Shown here: piece after piece, positions 33,930 through 43,335 of the stretch
How positions within the stretch are numbered: position 1 is the first letter of the stretch
Layout: each line of letters opens with the position of its first letter
Assembly (NCBI RefSeq): GCF_003086695.1
Contig: NZ_CP025999.1
Span: 304,320 to 368,319, forward strand
DNA: 64,000 nt
Source: Stenotrophomonas sp. SAU14A_NAIMI4_8
GTDB lineage: Bacteria > Pseudomonadota > Gammaproteobacteria > Xanthomonadales > Xanthomonadaceae
Direction of reading: 5' to 3'
Notes under the pieces: generated by a model
What the model was told of the DNA's origin: nothing
Databases searched by the model: none
Seen by the model: the letters and a program-made list of their open reading frames with translations, nothing else
Translations under genes and position numbers: made by a program

Positions 33930-36128
33930 ATGAAACGGAATTGTTTGAGCCTGATGATCGGCGCGCTGGTGGTGTCCGGGCCGGTACTGGCCCAGCAGGC
34001 GGCAGAGCCTGCGCCCAGCGCGGGCAAGGCGGCCACGGCCACCAACCTGGACAGCATCATGGTCACCGCGCGCAAGCGCGAAGAGACCCTGCAGGAAGTG
34101 CCGGTGGCCGTCACCGCGTTCACCTCCGAAGCGCTGGACAAGATGAACGTGCAGGACATCAGCGATCTGGACGCGCAGGTGCCCAACCTGACCATCTACG
34201 CGGCGCGCGGCGCCAGCAGCACGGTCACCGCCTACATCCGCGGCGTCGGCCAGTCCGATCCCACCTGGGGCGCCGACCCGGGCGTGGGCATCTACCTGGA
34301 CGATGTCTACATCGCGCGCCCGCAGGGTGCGCTGCTGGACGTGTTCGACGTCTCGCGCATCGAAGTGCTGCGCGGCCCGCAGGGCACGCTGTACGGCAAG
34401 AACACCATTGGCGGCGCGATCAAGTACATCTCGCGCGGCCTGCCCACCCAGACCGAAGGCTTCGCACAGATCACCGTGGGCAACTACAGCCAGCTGGACG
34501 CCAAGGCGGCCATCGGCGGCCCGATCGGCGGCGCCGACAGCGGCCTGCGCGCGCGCGTGGCAGTGGCCAGCATGAACCAGGATGGTTTCGGCGAAAACAC
34601 CTTCAACGGCCAGCCGGTCAGCGACAAGCAGATCAATGCGGCGCGCTTCAATCTGGGTGCCTATGCCGGCGATGACTTCGATGTGCAGTTCGCGCTGGAC
34701 TGGATCGATGACAAATCCGGCATGCGCGGTTCGAAGATGCTGGCGCCCAACCCGTTCCTGCCGGCGTTCCAGCCGATGGACAGCCGCTACGACATCCGCT
34801 CGGGCATGCGCAACCTCAACAACGTGGAAAGCAAGGGTGCATCCGCCACGGTGAACTGGCGGCCCAGCGAGGACGTTGCGCTGAAGTACGTGGTGGCCAA
34901 GCGCGAATCGGACAGCGATGGCAACGTCGATTTCGATACCACGCCGGTGAAGCTGGCCGACGTGAGCGGTACCTACCACGACGACCAGATCAGCAACGAA
35001 CTGCAGTTGAACTACGACGCCGGCGGCCGCGTGCGCGGCGTGGTCGGCCTGTACCAGTTCAGCGGCGAGGCCGGTGGCCAGATCCAGAACAACTACTTCA
35101 GCGCGCAGTTCGCCGACAACCAGGGCAAGGTGCTGACCGACAGCATCGCCCTGTATGCCGACTGGACCTTCGACCTGACCAACAAGCTGAAGCTTGACCT
35201 GGGCGCGCGCTACACCGACGAGGACAAGCGCGCGATCGTGCTCAACCGCCTGTATGCCGACCCCGGCTTCAGCCGGCCGGTGGCGGTCACCGCCGACTTC
35301 GACAAGAAGACCAACTTCAGCAACGTCTCGCCCAAGGTCTCGCTGGATTACCAGATCACCCCGGACGTGATGGTCTATGGCCTGGCCACGCGCGGCTTCA
35401 AATCCGGCGGCTACAACATCCGCGCCAATGCGGTGGCGGTGCCGCGCTCGGCCGAGCCGTTCGACGATGAAACCGTGGACAGCTTCGAGATCGGCAGCAA
35501 GATGGGCTTCTTCGACCAGCGCCTGTTCCTGAACCTGTCGGCGTTCCACAACAAGTACAAGGACATCCAGCTTTCGGTGTTCACTGGCATCGACACCAAC
35601 GGCGATGGCGTGGCCGATGGCTTCTTCGGTGACTTCACCAACGCCGGCAAAGGCACGGTGAACGGCCTGGAAATCGAGTACCAGTACCTGCCCACCCAGC
35701 ACTGGCTGATTTCCGGCAACCTGGCCTGGCTGGACACCAAGTACGACGAGTACATGGACCGCGGCGTCAACGTGGCCGACCAGATGAAGTTCACCAATGC
35801 TCCGGATTTCTCCGGCGCGGTGAACGTGGAATACCGCACCGATCTGGCCAGCGGCGGCAATCTGTCCGCACGGGTGACCTACAGCTACCAGAGCGAGGTG
35901 TGGCCGACCACCGACCTGAGCCCGGTGATCCGCCAGGATGGCTACGGGCTGGTCAATGCCGGTGTCATCTGGCGGCTGGATGATGCCTGGACGTTCTCGC
36001 TGCAGGGCACCAACCTGACCGACAAGGAATACCGCACCACCGGCTACAACATTCCGGCGGTCGGTACGCTCATTGGCTTCTACGGCCCGCCGCGGCAGTA
36101 CAGTCTGAGCGTCCGTTACGATTTCTAG
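33930..36128 (+). CDS. TonB-dependent outer-membrane receptor
   Basis: A 732-residue receptor for energised uptake across the outer membrane. The signal peptide ends near SGPVLAQQ (about 22). A TonB-box-like segment DSIMVTARKREETLQEVPVAV precedes the plug domain (in short, IMVTARKREE), then VLRGPQGTLYGKNTIGGAI marks the plug end and the C-terminal half is a beta barrel ending in aromatic VRYDF. GAGGAG precedes ATG 33930. Its location between an extracellular esterase and an intracellular hydrolase suggests it imports ester breakdown products; substrate unproven. Confidence 0.9.
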   Translation: MKRNCLSLMIGALVVSGPVLAQQAAEPAPSAGKAATATNLDSIMVTARKREETLQEVPVAVTAFTSEALDKMNVQDISDLDAQVPNLTIYAARGASSTVTAYIRGVGQSDPTWGADPGVGIYLDDVYIARPQGALLDVFDVSRIEVLRGPQGTLYGKNTIGGAIKYISRGLPTQTEGFAQITVGNYSQLDAKAAIGGPIGGADSGLRARVAVASMNQDGFGENTFNGQPVSDKQINAARFNLGAYAGDDFDVQFALDWIDDKSGMRGSKMLAPNPFLPAFQPMDSRYDIRSGMRNLNNVESKGASATVNWRPSEDVALKYVVAKRESDSDGNVDFDTTPVKLADVSGTYHDDQISNELQLNYDAGGRVRGVVGLYQFSGEAGGQIQNNYFSAQFADNQGKVLTDSIALYADWTFDLTNKLKLDLGARYTDEDKRAIVLNRLYADPGFSRPVAVTADFDKKTNFSNVSPKVSLDYQITPDVMVYGLATRGFKSGGYNIRANAVAVPRSAEPFDDETVDSFEIGSKMGFFDQRLFLNLSAFHNKYKDIQLSVFTGIDTNGDGVADGFFGDFTNAGKGTVNGLEIEYQYLPTQHWLISGNLAWLDTKYDEYMDRGVNVADQMKFTNAPDFSGAVNVEYRTDLASGGNLSARVTYSYQSEVWPTTDLSPVIRQDGYGLVNAGVIWRLDDAWTFSLQGTNLTDKEYRTTGYNIPAVGTLIGFYGPPRQYSLSVRYDF

Positions 36129-36139
36129 GAGTGAACTGC

Positions 36140-37018
36140 ATGACGCCGTCTTACCAGGATCTGTACTGGAACAGTGACGATGGCCTGCGCCTGCACGCGC
36201 GCGACCATGCACCGGCAACCGGGGCCGCGCCACGCGGCACCGTGGTCTGCATTCCAGGCCTGACCCGCAACGCGGCCGACTTTGATGCGCTGGCTGTCTC
36301 GTTGTCGGCGGCCGGCTGGCGCGTGCTGGCGGTGGACCTGCGCGGCCGCGCCGGTTCGCAGCGCGCCGCCGACCCGGCCAGCTACAACGCGCGCGTCTAC
36401 GCCGACGACATGGTGGCGCTGCTGCGCACGCAAGGCATCGACAAGGCGGTGTTCATCGGCACCTCGCTGGGCGTGCTGGTCACCCTTACCGTGGCCTCGC
36501 GCGCACCAGAGCGCGTGGCAGCCGCCGTACTGAACGATGCCGGCCCGAAGGTGCCGCGCGAAGCGCTGGCGCGGATCGGCAAGTACGCCGGCAAGCCGCT
36601 GCCAGCGATGGACCTGGCCCAGGCCACCGCGTACGTGGAATCGATCGGCAAGGCCGCGTTCCCGCGCTACGGCAGCGACGATTGGCGGGCGATGGCGCAG
36701 CGCACCTTCCGCGTGCGTGACGACGGCCTGCTGGAACTGGACTACGACCCGGCGGTGATCCGTACCACCCGGCCGTGGCTGCTGTGGCTGCTGCGCCCGG
36801 TGCTGTGGCGGGCGGTACGTGGGCTGACCTCGCGCGTACCGGTGCTGGTGGTGCGCGGCGCGCTGTCGGACATCCTGCCGGCCGATGTGGCGCGGCAGAT
36901 GGTGGCCACCTCTGACCAGGCCCGCCTGGTGGAAGTGCCGGCGGTCGGCCACGCACCGATGTTGAACGAGCCCGAGGCGCGCGATGCGATCCTGGCCCTG
37001 CTGGAGCGTGTGCGGTGA
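36140..37018 (+). CDS. Alpha/beta hydrolase
   Basis: A 292-residue cytoplasmic hydrolase (no signal peptide). The nucleophile Ser109 is in FIGTSLGVLV, the acid is probably in RGALSDILP, and the His is in VGHAPML near residue 278. AGGAG precedes ATG 36140 by about seven bases, so the upstream GTG 36131 is less likely. It starts 11 bases after the TonB receptor stop, and its TGA overlaps the GTG start of the MaoC gene, indicating one transcript. Ester or oligomer hydrolysis is inferred from context. Confidence 0.85.
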   Translation: MTPSYQDLYWNSDDGLRLHARDHAPATGAAPRGTVVCIPGLTRNAADFDALAVSLSAAGWRVLAVDLRGRAGSQRAADPASYNARVYADDMVALLRTQGIDKAVFIGTSLGVLVTLTVASRAPERVAAAVLNDAGPKVPREALARIGKYAGKPLPAMDLAQATAYVESIGKAAFPRYGSDDWRAMAQRTFRVRDDGLLELDYDPAVIRTTRPWLLWLLRPVLWRAVRGLTSRVPVLVVRGALSDILPADVARQMVATSDQARLVEVPAVGHAPMLNEPEARDAILALLERVR

Positions 37019-37497
37019 CCACCGCCCATGCCGAGGCCTTGCCGGTGGCCCTGCAGGATCTGTGGCGCTGGGCGGCCAGTGAACGCCTGGGCCCACGCAG
37101 GCGCATCGACCAGGCCCGCATTGATGCCTTCGCCGATGCCACCGGCGACCACAACTGGATCCACGTCGATCCGCAGCGTGCCCGCAGCGACCTGCCGGGT
37201 GGGCAGACCATCGCCCATGGCTTCCTGCTGCTGGCGTTGACCGTGGAAGACGATGTGGCCGCGCTGGCCGGCTTTGCCGGCATCGCCCACGTGCTGAACT
37301 ACGGCTTGAACAAGGTGCGCTTCCTGGCCCCGGTGCCCAGCGCCAGCGAGGTGCAGGTGCGCTCGCGGCTGGTCAGCCTGGAACCGCGGCAGCCCGGCCA
37401 GTGGCTGCTGACCCAGCACAAGACCGTGGAAGTGGTACCGGGCGGGCAGGTGGCCGTGGTGGCCGAACAGCTGTCGCTGGTGGTGGTCGCCGCCTAG
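37015..37497 (+). CDS. MaoC family (R)-enoyl-CoA hydratase-like protein
   Basis: A 160-residue single hot-dog protein. The hydratase motif FADATGDHNWIHVD supplies Asp45 and His50, the catalytic pair of R-specific enoyl-CoA hydratases, followed by TIAHGFLLLAL. It interconverts enoyl-CoA and (R)-3-hydroxyacyl-CoA, linking fatty-acid oxidation with hydroxyalkanoate metabolism. Starts at GTG 37015, overlapping the preceding stop. Confidence 0.88.
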   Translation: MTTAHAEALPVALQDLWRWAASERLGPRRRIDQARIDAFADATGDHNWIHVDPQRARSDLPGGQTIAHGFLLLALTVEDDVAALAGFAGIAHVLNYGLNKVRFLAPVPSASEVQVRSRLVSLEPRQPGQWLLTQHKTVEVVPGGQVAVVAEQLSLVVVAA

Positions 37498-37542
37498 CGC
37501 GGGCCGCTGCACGGCGGCACGGGTTCTCTCTACACTGGAGCG

Positions 37543-40500
37543 ATGTTGACGCCCTCGATCGTCCTGTTGGCCTGCATCGCGTGGACCGTGCTGCTGTTCG
37601 GCGTTGCGCTGTGGGGCGAACGCAAGGGGCACCGCCTGGCGCGCGCCTGGCCGGTCATCTACGCACTGTCACTGGCGGTGCACTGCACCGCGTGGACCTA
37701 TTACGGCGCGGCATCGCAGGGTGTGCAGTGGGGCTTCCCGGTGCCGCCCACGTTGATCGGCATGGCGCTGATCTTTGCCTTCGGCCTGCCGTTCCTGCTG
37801 CGGCTGGGGCGGTTGGCCAAGCAGCACAACAGTGCCACCCTGGCCGACCTGGTGGTGGCGCGCCTGCGCAGTGACCAGGGGCTGGCCATCACCATCACGG
37901 TGGTGGCGCTGTTCGGCATCATTCCCTACATCGCGCTGCAGCTCAAAGCGGTCAGCCAGGGCCTGGGCGCCTTGCTGGGCGATCACTTCGCCGCCAATGG
38001 CTGGCGGCTGGACATGTCGTTCTGGTTCGCCCTGACCATGGCCGCGTTCACCCTGCTGTTCGGCGCGCGCAAGGCCTCGGCCACCGAACACAACCGCGGC
38101 ATCGTGGTGGCGCTGGGGCTGGAATCGGTGCTGAAGCTGGTGGCGCTGCTGGCCATCGGCCTGTATGCCGCGCTGTCGGTGCAGCAGTCCGGCACGCCAC
38201 TGCTGCAGAAAATGGCCACCCTGCCGCCGCCGGCGGTCATCCCCGATTTTTTGACCATGGTGCTGCTGGGTGCGCTGGCCGCGTTCACCCTGCCGCACCA
38301 GTTCCACGTGGGCGTGGTCGAGCTGCGCCAGTCGTCCGACCTGAAGACGGCGCGCTGGCTGTTTCCGCTGTATCTGCTGCTGATCGGCCTGCCGTCGGTG
38401 CCGATGGCGCTGTATGGCGCGGCGCAGTTGCCGCCGTCGGTCTCGCCAGACCTGTACGTGCTGGGCCTGCCACTGGCCGGTGGCCACCATCTGCTGGCCC
38501 TGGTGGCGTACCTGGGCAGCCTGAGCGCGGCCACGGGCATGATGATTCTGTCCGGCCTGACCCTGTCGATCATGCTGGGCAACCACGGTGTGGGCTCGCG
38601 CCTGCTGGGCGGCATGCAGGGCGGCGACGCCGGTGCCGACCTGCGCCCGCGCGTGCTGGCCCTGCGCCGCGCCGGCATCGTCGCGGTGTTCCTGATGTCC
38701 TGGCTGTACAGCCGCGCGATGAGCGATACCGAAGCGCTCAGCGATTTCGGCCTGATGTCCTTCACCGCACTCTCGCAGCTGGCACCGGCGGTGCTGCTGG
38801 CGGTGTACCGCCCGCGCACGCCGGCGCCGGCCATCATGGCCGGCATCGTGGTGGGCTCGCTGGTGTGGCTGTGGCTGGTGCTGCTGCCGATGGTGGTGCC
38901 GTCGCCGCAGCCGGGTGCCAGCGGCGACGGCCTGCACTGGCTGGCCCTGCTGTCGGTGCGGCTGCAACCGGGGCACATCGCCATCAGCATGTGTGCCAGC
39001 CTGGCGGCGAACCTGGTGGCGATCGTGCTGGTGGCGCGGGCGGTGCGCCCGTCGCTGCCGCGCCAGCGCAATGCGGTGGCTGCGGCCACCATGCGCCGCA
39101 CCGCCGGGCGCTTCCTGGGCCAGGAACGCGCACGGCAGCTGATGGAAGGGCATGCCGGGCAGATGCTGGAAGGCGAGCGTGTGACCGCCATCGAGCGCGA
39201 ACTGACCGCCGTGGTCGGCGCCGGCATGGCGCGCCTGCTGGTGGAAGCCGCGCGCGATGGCGGCGCGGCGCCGCTGGATGCGGTCACCCGTGCGGTAGGC
39301 GAGGCGACCCAGGCACTGCGCTTCAACCAGCGCCTGCTGGAAGCCGCGCTGGAAAACATGAGCCAGGGCATCAGCGTGGTCGATGCGCAGTTGCAGCTGG
39401 TGGCCTGGAACAGCCGCTACGCCGCGCTGTTCCGCTTCCCGCCGGAACTGCTGCAGGTGGGCCGGCCGGTGGTGGACCTGACCGCGTGGGCGCTGGACCA
39501 GCTGCAGATCGGCCAGCGTGCCGGCGACAGCCCCGACCACGCGCTGCAGCGCCGCGTGGCCCACATGCGGCGCGGCACCCCGCATCTGTCCGAGCGCATC
39601 TTCCCGGACAACACCATCGTTGAAATCCGTGGCAACCCGATGCCCGGCGGTGGTTACGTGGCCACCTTCACCGACGTCACCGCCTTCCGCCGCGCCGAGG
39701 ATGCGCTCAAGCGCAGCAATGAAACGCTGGAACGGCGGGTGCAGGACCGCACCGCGCGGCTGGAGCAGGCGGTGCACGAGGCCGAACGGGCCAACGTAGC
39801 CAAGACGCGCTTCCTGACCGCCGTGGGCCACGACCTGATCCAACCGTTGCACGCGGCGCAGCTGCTGGCCGACGCCATGTCCCAGCACATCGATTCGGAA
39901 TTCCTCGGCAGCTTCCTGCGCCAGATCCGCGGGGCGCTCGATTCCACCGACGATCTGTTGTCGGGCCTGCTGGACATCTCGCGCTTGGAAGCCGGTGGGC
40001 TGGTGCCCGACCCACGCCCGTTCGCGCTGGCCACCGTGCTGGACCCGCTGGCGCAGGAATTCGCCGTGCTGGCCGCCGCGCGTGGCCTGCAGTTCCGCTA
40101 CGTGCGCACGGCGGCCTGGGTGCACAGCGATCCGCTGCTGCTGCGGCGGGTGCTGCAGAACTTCCTGGCCAATGCGATCCGCTACACCCGCCAGGGCGGG
40201 GTGTTGCTGGGCGTGCGCCGTCGCGGCCCGGCGCTGCTGATCGGGGTGCATGACAGCGGCCCCGGCATCGCCCCGGAACAGCAGTCCATCGTGTTCGAGG
40301 AATTCCACCGCGGCGACCGCAGCAACGGCCAGGGCCTGGGCCTGGGGCTGACCATCGCCCACCGTATTGCCCACCTGCTGCATGCACCGTTGCGGTTGCA
40401 CAGCGTGCTCGATCACGGTTCGGCGTTCTCCATCAGCGTGGCACGCGCCACACCGCCGGTGGTCCAGCGCCCGCAGGCCACCAGCGGTGGCAGCAGTGCC

Positions 40501-40878
40501 ATCAAGGGCACCCGTGTGCTGGTGGTCGACAACGATCCGGACGCCCTGCACGCCATGCAGCAGATGCTGCTGGCCTGGGGCTGCGACGTGGTGGCCGTTG
40601 CCGATGCGGACGCCGTGGGCAGCGCCGCGGCCGATGCCGCGCTGTGGCTGTTCGACTACCACCTGGACGCGGGCGATACCGGGGTGGCGCTGTGGCAGCG
40701 GCTGGTGGCCGCGCATGGTCCGCGGCCGACTGTGGTACTCAGCGCCGATACCGGCAGCGAGGTGCGCGAGGCGGTGCGTGCGGTGGGGCTGTCACTGCTC
40801 AACAAACCCTTCAAGCCGCTGGCCCTGCGCTGGGCGATCAACCACCTGCTGGCCACGCCCACCACCGTGGCGGACTGA
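37543..40878 (+). CDS. crbS: CrbS-like hybrid sensor kinase with Na+/solute symporter domain
   Basis: A 1111-residue membrane sensor. Residues 1-510 form about 13 membrane segments of the sodium:solute symporter type. A PAS segment follows at about 590-700 (NMSQGISVVDAQLQLVAWN). The phosphoacceptor is His763 in AVGHDLIQPLHA. The ATPase boxes are NFLANAIRYTRQ, DSGPGIAPEQ and GLGLGLTIA. The C-terminal receiver has VVDND and phosphoacceptor Asp1038 in WLFDYHLD. This order matches CrbS/MxtR kinases, which with CrbR/ErdR control acetate and short-chain acid use. The LuxR-type regulator converges with it, four bases away. Confidence 0.87.
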   Translation: MLTPSIVLLACIAWTVLLFGVALWGERKGHRLARAWPVIYALSLAVHCTAWTYYGAASQGVQWGFPVPPTLIGMALIFAFGLPFLLRLGRLAKQHNSATLADLVVARLRSDQGLAITITVVALFGIIPYIALQLKAVSQGLGALLGDHFAANGWRLDMSFWFALTMAAFTLLFGARKASATEHNRGIVVALGLESVLKLVALLAIGLYAALSVQQSGTPLLQKMATLPPPAVIPDFLTMVLLGALAAFTLPHQFHVGVVELRQSSDLKTARWLFPLYLLLIGLPSVPMALYGAAQLPPSVSPDLYVLGLPLAGGHHLLALVAYLGSLSAATGMMILSGLTLSIMLGNHGVGSRLLGGMQGGDAGADLRPRVLALRRAGIVAVFLMSWLYSRAMSDTEALSDFGLMSFTALSQLAPAVLLAVYRPRTPAPAIMAGIVVGSLVWLWLVLLPMVVPSPQPGASGDGLHWLALLSVRLQPGHIAISMCASLAANLVAIVLVARAVRPSLPRQRNAVAAATMRRTAGRFLGQERARQLMEGHAGQMLEGERVTAIERELTAVVGAGMARLLVEAARDGGAAPLDAVTRAVGEATQALRFNQRLLEAALENMSQGISVVDAQLQLVAWNSRYAALFRFPPELLQVGRPVVDLTAWALDQLQIGQRAGDSPDHALQRRVAHMRRGTPHLSERIFPDNTIVEIRGNPMPGGGYVATFTDVTAFRRAEDALKRSNETLERRVQDRTARLEQAVHEAERANVAKTRFLTAVGHDLIQPLHAAQLLADAMSQHIDSEFLGSFLRQIRGALDSTDDLLSGLLDISRLEAGGLVPDPRPFALATVLDPLAQEFAVLAAARGLQFRYVRTAAWVHSDPLLLRRVLQNFLANAIRYTRQGGVLLGVRRRGPALLIGVHDSGPGIAPEQQSIVFEEFHRGDRSNGQGLGLGLTIAHRIAHLLHAPLRLHSVLDHGSAFSISVARATPPVVQRPQATSGGSSAIKGTRVLVVDNDPDALHAMQQMLLAWGCDVVAVADADAVGSAAADAALWLFDYHLDAGDTGVALWQRLVAAHGPRPTVVLSADTGSEVREAVRAVGLSLLNKPFKPLALRWAINHLLATPTTVAD

Positions 40879-40882
40879 GGTC

Positions 40883-41557
40883 TCAGGCGTCCTGGGTGTC
40901 TTCAATCTGTCGTGCGGGATCGGTCAGGCCCATTTCGTGCAGCACGCGGATCGCCTGCGCGCGATTGCGCACCCCAAGCCGTTCCATGATGCGGGTCATG
41001 TGCGCTTTCACCGTGCGCAGCTGCACGCCCAGGCGGTCGGCAATCTGCTTGTTCAACAGGCCCTCGGCCACCAGGCTAAGTACCTTGTACTGGTGCGCCG
41101 ACAGGCTGGACAGGCGTGCGGCCAGGTCGGCGTCCTTGTTGAACGGCGTGACCCGCGCCACCGCTTCGCGCAACAACGCCGGAATCCAGCGCTCGCCTTC
41201 CAGCACGGTCTGCAGCGCGTGCTGCAGGTCGTTCAAGCCGGAACTCTTGGGCAGGTAGCCGGCCGCGCCCAGATCAATCGCGCGGCGGATCACATGTGGT
41301 TCTTCGTTGGCCGACACGATGATGATCGCCAGCCCCGGCTGCAGCGCACGGATGGTCGCCAGCCCGGCCAGGCCGTGGTTGCCCGGCATGTGCAGGTCCA
41401 GCAGCATCAGGTCGATCGGCTGGCTTTCCAGTGCTTCCAGCACGGTTTCCAGCGAATCGGCTTCGCTGATCTGCAGGTCGGCCACGGCGTCCTCGGCCGC
41501 GCGGTGCAGGGCGGCACGGAACAAGGGGTGGTCGTCGGCGATCAGCAGGCTGGGCAT
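40883..41557 (-). CDS. crbR: CrbR-like response regulator (LuxR/NarL family)
   Basis: A 224-residue response regulator. The receiver domain has IADDH, phosphoacceptor Asp54 in LMLLDLHMPG, and the switch Lys in AGYLPKSS. The C-terminal LuxR helix-turn-helix is LSAHQYKVLSLVAEGLLNKQIADRLGVQLRTVKAH (in short, GLLNKQIADRL). In CrbS/CrbR and MxtR/ErdR systems this protein activates acetyl-CoA synthetase genes. Here it is tail-to-tail with the kinase and divergent from an acyl-CoA ligase gene, which fits that role. Confidence 0.87.
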   Translation of the reverse strand: MPSLLIADDHPLFRAALHRAAEDAVADLQISEADSLETVLEALESQPIDLMLLDLHMPGNHGLAGLATIRALQPGLAIIIVSANEEPHVIRRAIDLGAAGYLPKSSGLNDLQHALQTVLEGERWIPALLREAVARVTPFNKDADLAARLSSLSAHQYKVLSLVAEGLLNKQIADRLGVQLRTVKAHMTRIMERLGVRNRAQAIRVLHEMGLTDPARQIEDTQDA

Positions 41558-41597
41558 GTTCTGGCGAGGTTAGCAAAACCGCTGCGGCCGGGCACAG

Positions 41598-41609
41598 GTA
41601 CCTAGGTAC
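41598..41609. promoter_or_regulatory. Perfect palindrome GTACCTAGGTAC between crbR and the ligase gene
   Basis: A 12-base palindrome 41 bases upstream of the crbR-like start and 77 bases upstream of the ligase start. The core ACCTAGGT is shared with 33837-33850. A candidate CrbR operator. Confidence 0.55.
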
Positions 41610-41685
41610 GCTGGCGTGGCCTGCGTGGATCGCTAGTGTGGCCGATGAACCCGGCCGCCCCGATGCGGCCCACAAGGAGCGCACC

Positions 41686-43329
41686 ATGCCAACGGAACAC
41701 GCCGCCGCGCCGGCCTACCCGCTGCTGATCAAGCAGCTGCTGCATACGCCGCTGGCGACGCGGCCGCAGCAGGAAATCGTCTACGGCGACCGCGTGCGCT
41801 TCGACTACCGCACCCTGCAGGCGCGCATCGGCCAACTGGCCGGCCTGCTGGCGTCGCTGGGGGTGAAGCAGGGCGATACCGTGGCGGTGATGGACTGGGA
41901 CAGCAACCGCTACCTGGAAAGCTACTTCGCCGTGCCGATGCTGGGCGCGGTGCTGATGATGGTGAACATCCGCCTGGCGCCGGAACAGATTGCCTACACG
42001 CTGAACCACAGCGGCGCTCGGGTGATCCTGGCCAACCGCGATTTCCTGCCGGTGCTGTACGCGCTGCACGAGCAGCTGCCCGACCTGCAGACGCGCATCC
42101 TGCTGGACGATGAGGACGGTCCGCTGCCGCCGGGCTTCACCTGCGAGTACGAGGCCGGCCTGCGCGAGGCCACGCCGGTTACCCGCTTCCCCGATTTCGA
42201 CGAGAACACGCGCGCCACCGTGTTCTACACCACCGGCACCACCGGCCTGCCCAAGGGGGTGTGCTTCAGCCACCGGCAACTGGTGCTGCATTCGCTGGCG
42301 GCCATGGCCGCGCTGGGCAGTGCTGCCAGCCAGGGGCGCCTGCATCGCGACGATGTCTACATGCCAATCACGCCCATGTTCCATGTGCACGCCTGGGGCG
42401 TGCCCTATGTGGCCACCTTGATGGGCATCAAGCAGGTCTATCCGGGGCGCTACCTGCCGGCACGGCTGCTGCAGCTGATCGCCCGCGAACGGGTGACGTT
42501 CTCGCATTGCGTGCCCACCATCCTGCACATGCTGCTGGAGCACTCCGATGCGGCACAGGCCGATCTGCGCGGCTGGAAGGTGATCATCGGCGGTGCGGCG
42601 CTGCCGCGCGCGCTGGCCCAGCAGGCGCTGGCGCGCGGCATCGATGTCTTCGGCGGCTATGGCATGTCTGAAACCTGCCCGCTGCTGACCCTGGCGCAGA
42701 TCGACCCCGACGCAGTGGCCGATGCGGAACAGGAACTGTCACTGCGCACCAAGGCCGGCATTCCGGTGCCGCTGGTCGAACTGCGCATCGTCGATGCGCA
42801 GATGCAGGACGTCGCCCACGACGGCAGTGCCACCGGCGAAGTGGTGGTGCGCGCGCCCTGGCTGACCCTGGGCTACCTGCACAACCCCGAGGCATCGGCG
42901 GTGCTTTGGGAAGGCGGCTATCTGCATACCGGCGACATCGGCAACATCGACAGCAGCGGCTACCTGCGGGTGACCGACCGCATCAAGGATGTGATCAAGA
43001 CCGGCGGCGAATGGATCTCGTCGCTGGCACTGGAAGACATCATCGCGCTGCACCCGGCGGTGAGCGAGGTGGCCGTCATCGGCATTGCCGATGACAAGTG
43101 GGGCGAACGGCCGCTGCCGCTGGTGGTGCGGCAGGCCGGCAGCGAAGTGAGTGAAGCAGAGATCATCGAACTGGTGGCGGCGCGCAGCCGCACCGGCGAT
43201 ATATCCCGCTACGCCATTCCGCAGCGGGTGCGCTTCGTCGATGCGCTGGAACGCACCAGCGTGGGCAAGATCAACAAGAAGAAGCTGCGCAGCCTGCACG
43301 ATCCGCAGATGGCTGCGCCGCCGGCGTGA
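41686..43329 (+). CDS. Acyl-CoA synthetase (AMP-forming)
   Basis: A 547-residue ANL-superfamily ligase that activates a carboxylic acid as its CoA thioester through an acyl-AMP. Motifs: the P-loop FYTTGTTGLPKGV, the GGYGMSETCP adenylate segment, YLHTGDIGNIDSSGYLRVTDR, and the catalytic Lys in TSVGKINKKKL. The length and motifs fit medium-chain acyl ligases rather than acetyl-CoA synthetase (about 650). AAGGAG precedes ATG 41686. Placement beside CrbR suggests induction by short- or medium-chain acids. Confidence 0.9.
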   Translation: MPTEHAAAPAYPLLIKQLLHTPLATRPQQEIVYGDRVRFDYRTLQARIGQLAGLLASLGVKQGDTVAVMDWDSNRYLESYFAVPMLGAVLMMVNIRLAPEQIAYTLNHSGARVILANRDFLPVLYALHEQLPDLQTRILLDDEDGPLPPGFTCEYEAGLREATPVTRFPDFDENTRATVFYTTGTTGLPKGVCFSHRQLVLHSLAAMAALGSAASQGRLHRDDVYMPITPMFHVHAWGVPYVATLMGIKQVYPGRYLPARLLQLIARERVTFSHCVPTILHMLLEHSDAAQADLRGWKVIIGGAALPRALAQQALARGIDVFGGYGMSETCPLLTLAQIDPDAVADAEQELSLRTKAGIPVPLVELRIVDAQMQDVAHDGSATGEVVVRAPWLTLGYLHNPEASAVLWEGGYLHTGDIGNIDSSGYLRVTDRIKDVIKTGGEWISSLALEDIIALHPAVSEVAVIGIADDKWGERPLPLVVRQAGSEVSEAEIIELVAARSRTGDISRYAIPQRVRFVDALERTSVGKINKKKLRSLHDPQMAAPPA

Positions 43330-43335
43330 TCCGGC

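Noticed and set aside
32757..36233. Very long open frame on the minus strand opposite the TonB receptor
   Set aside because: Only its last 335 codons (the esterase) have a signal peptide, ribosome binding site and family motifs; the rest is the antisense shadow of a well-supported receptor gene in high-GC DNA.
37669..40716. Long open frame antisense to the CrbS-like kinase
   Set aside because: His/Gln/Arg-rich low-complexity translation without motifs, a typical GC-rich shadow frame.
41686..43329. Acetyl-CoA synthetase (acs) as the CrbR target gene
   Set aside because: The product is about 100 residues too short and its motifs fit a medium-chain acyl ligase; acs may lie elsewhere.
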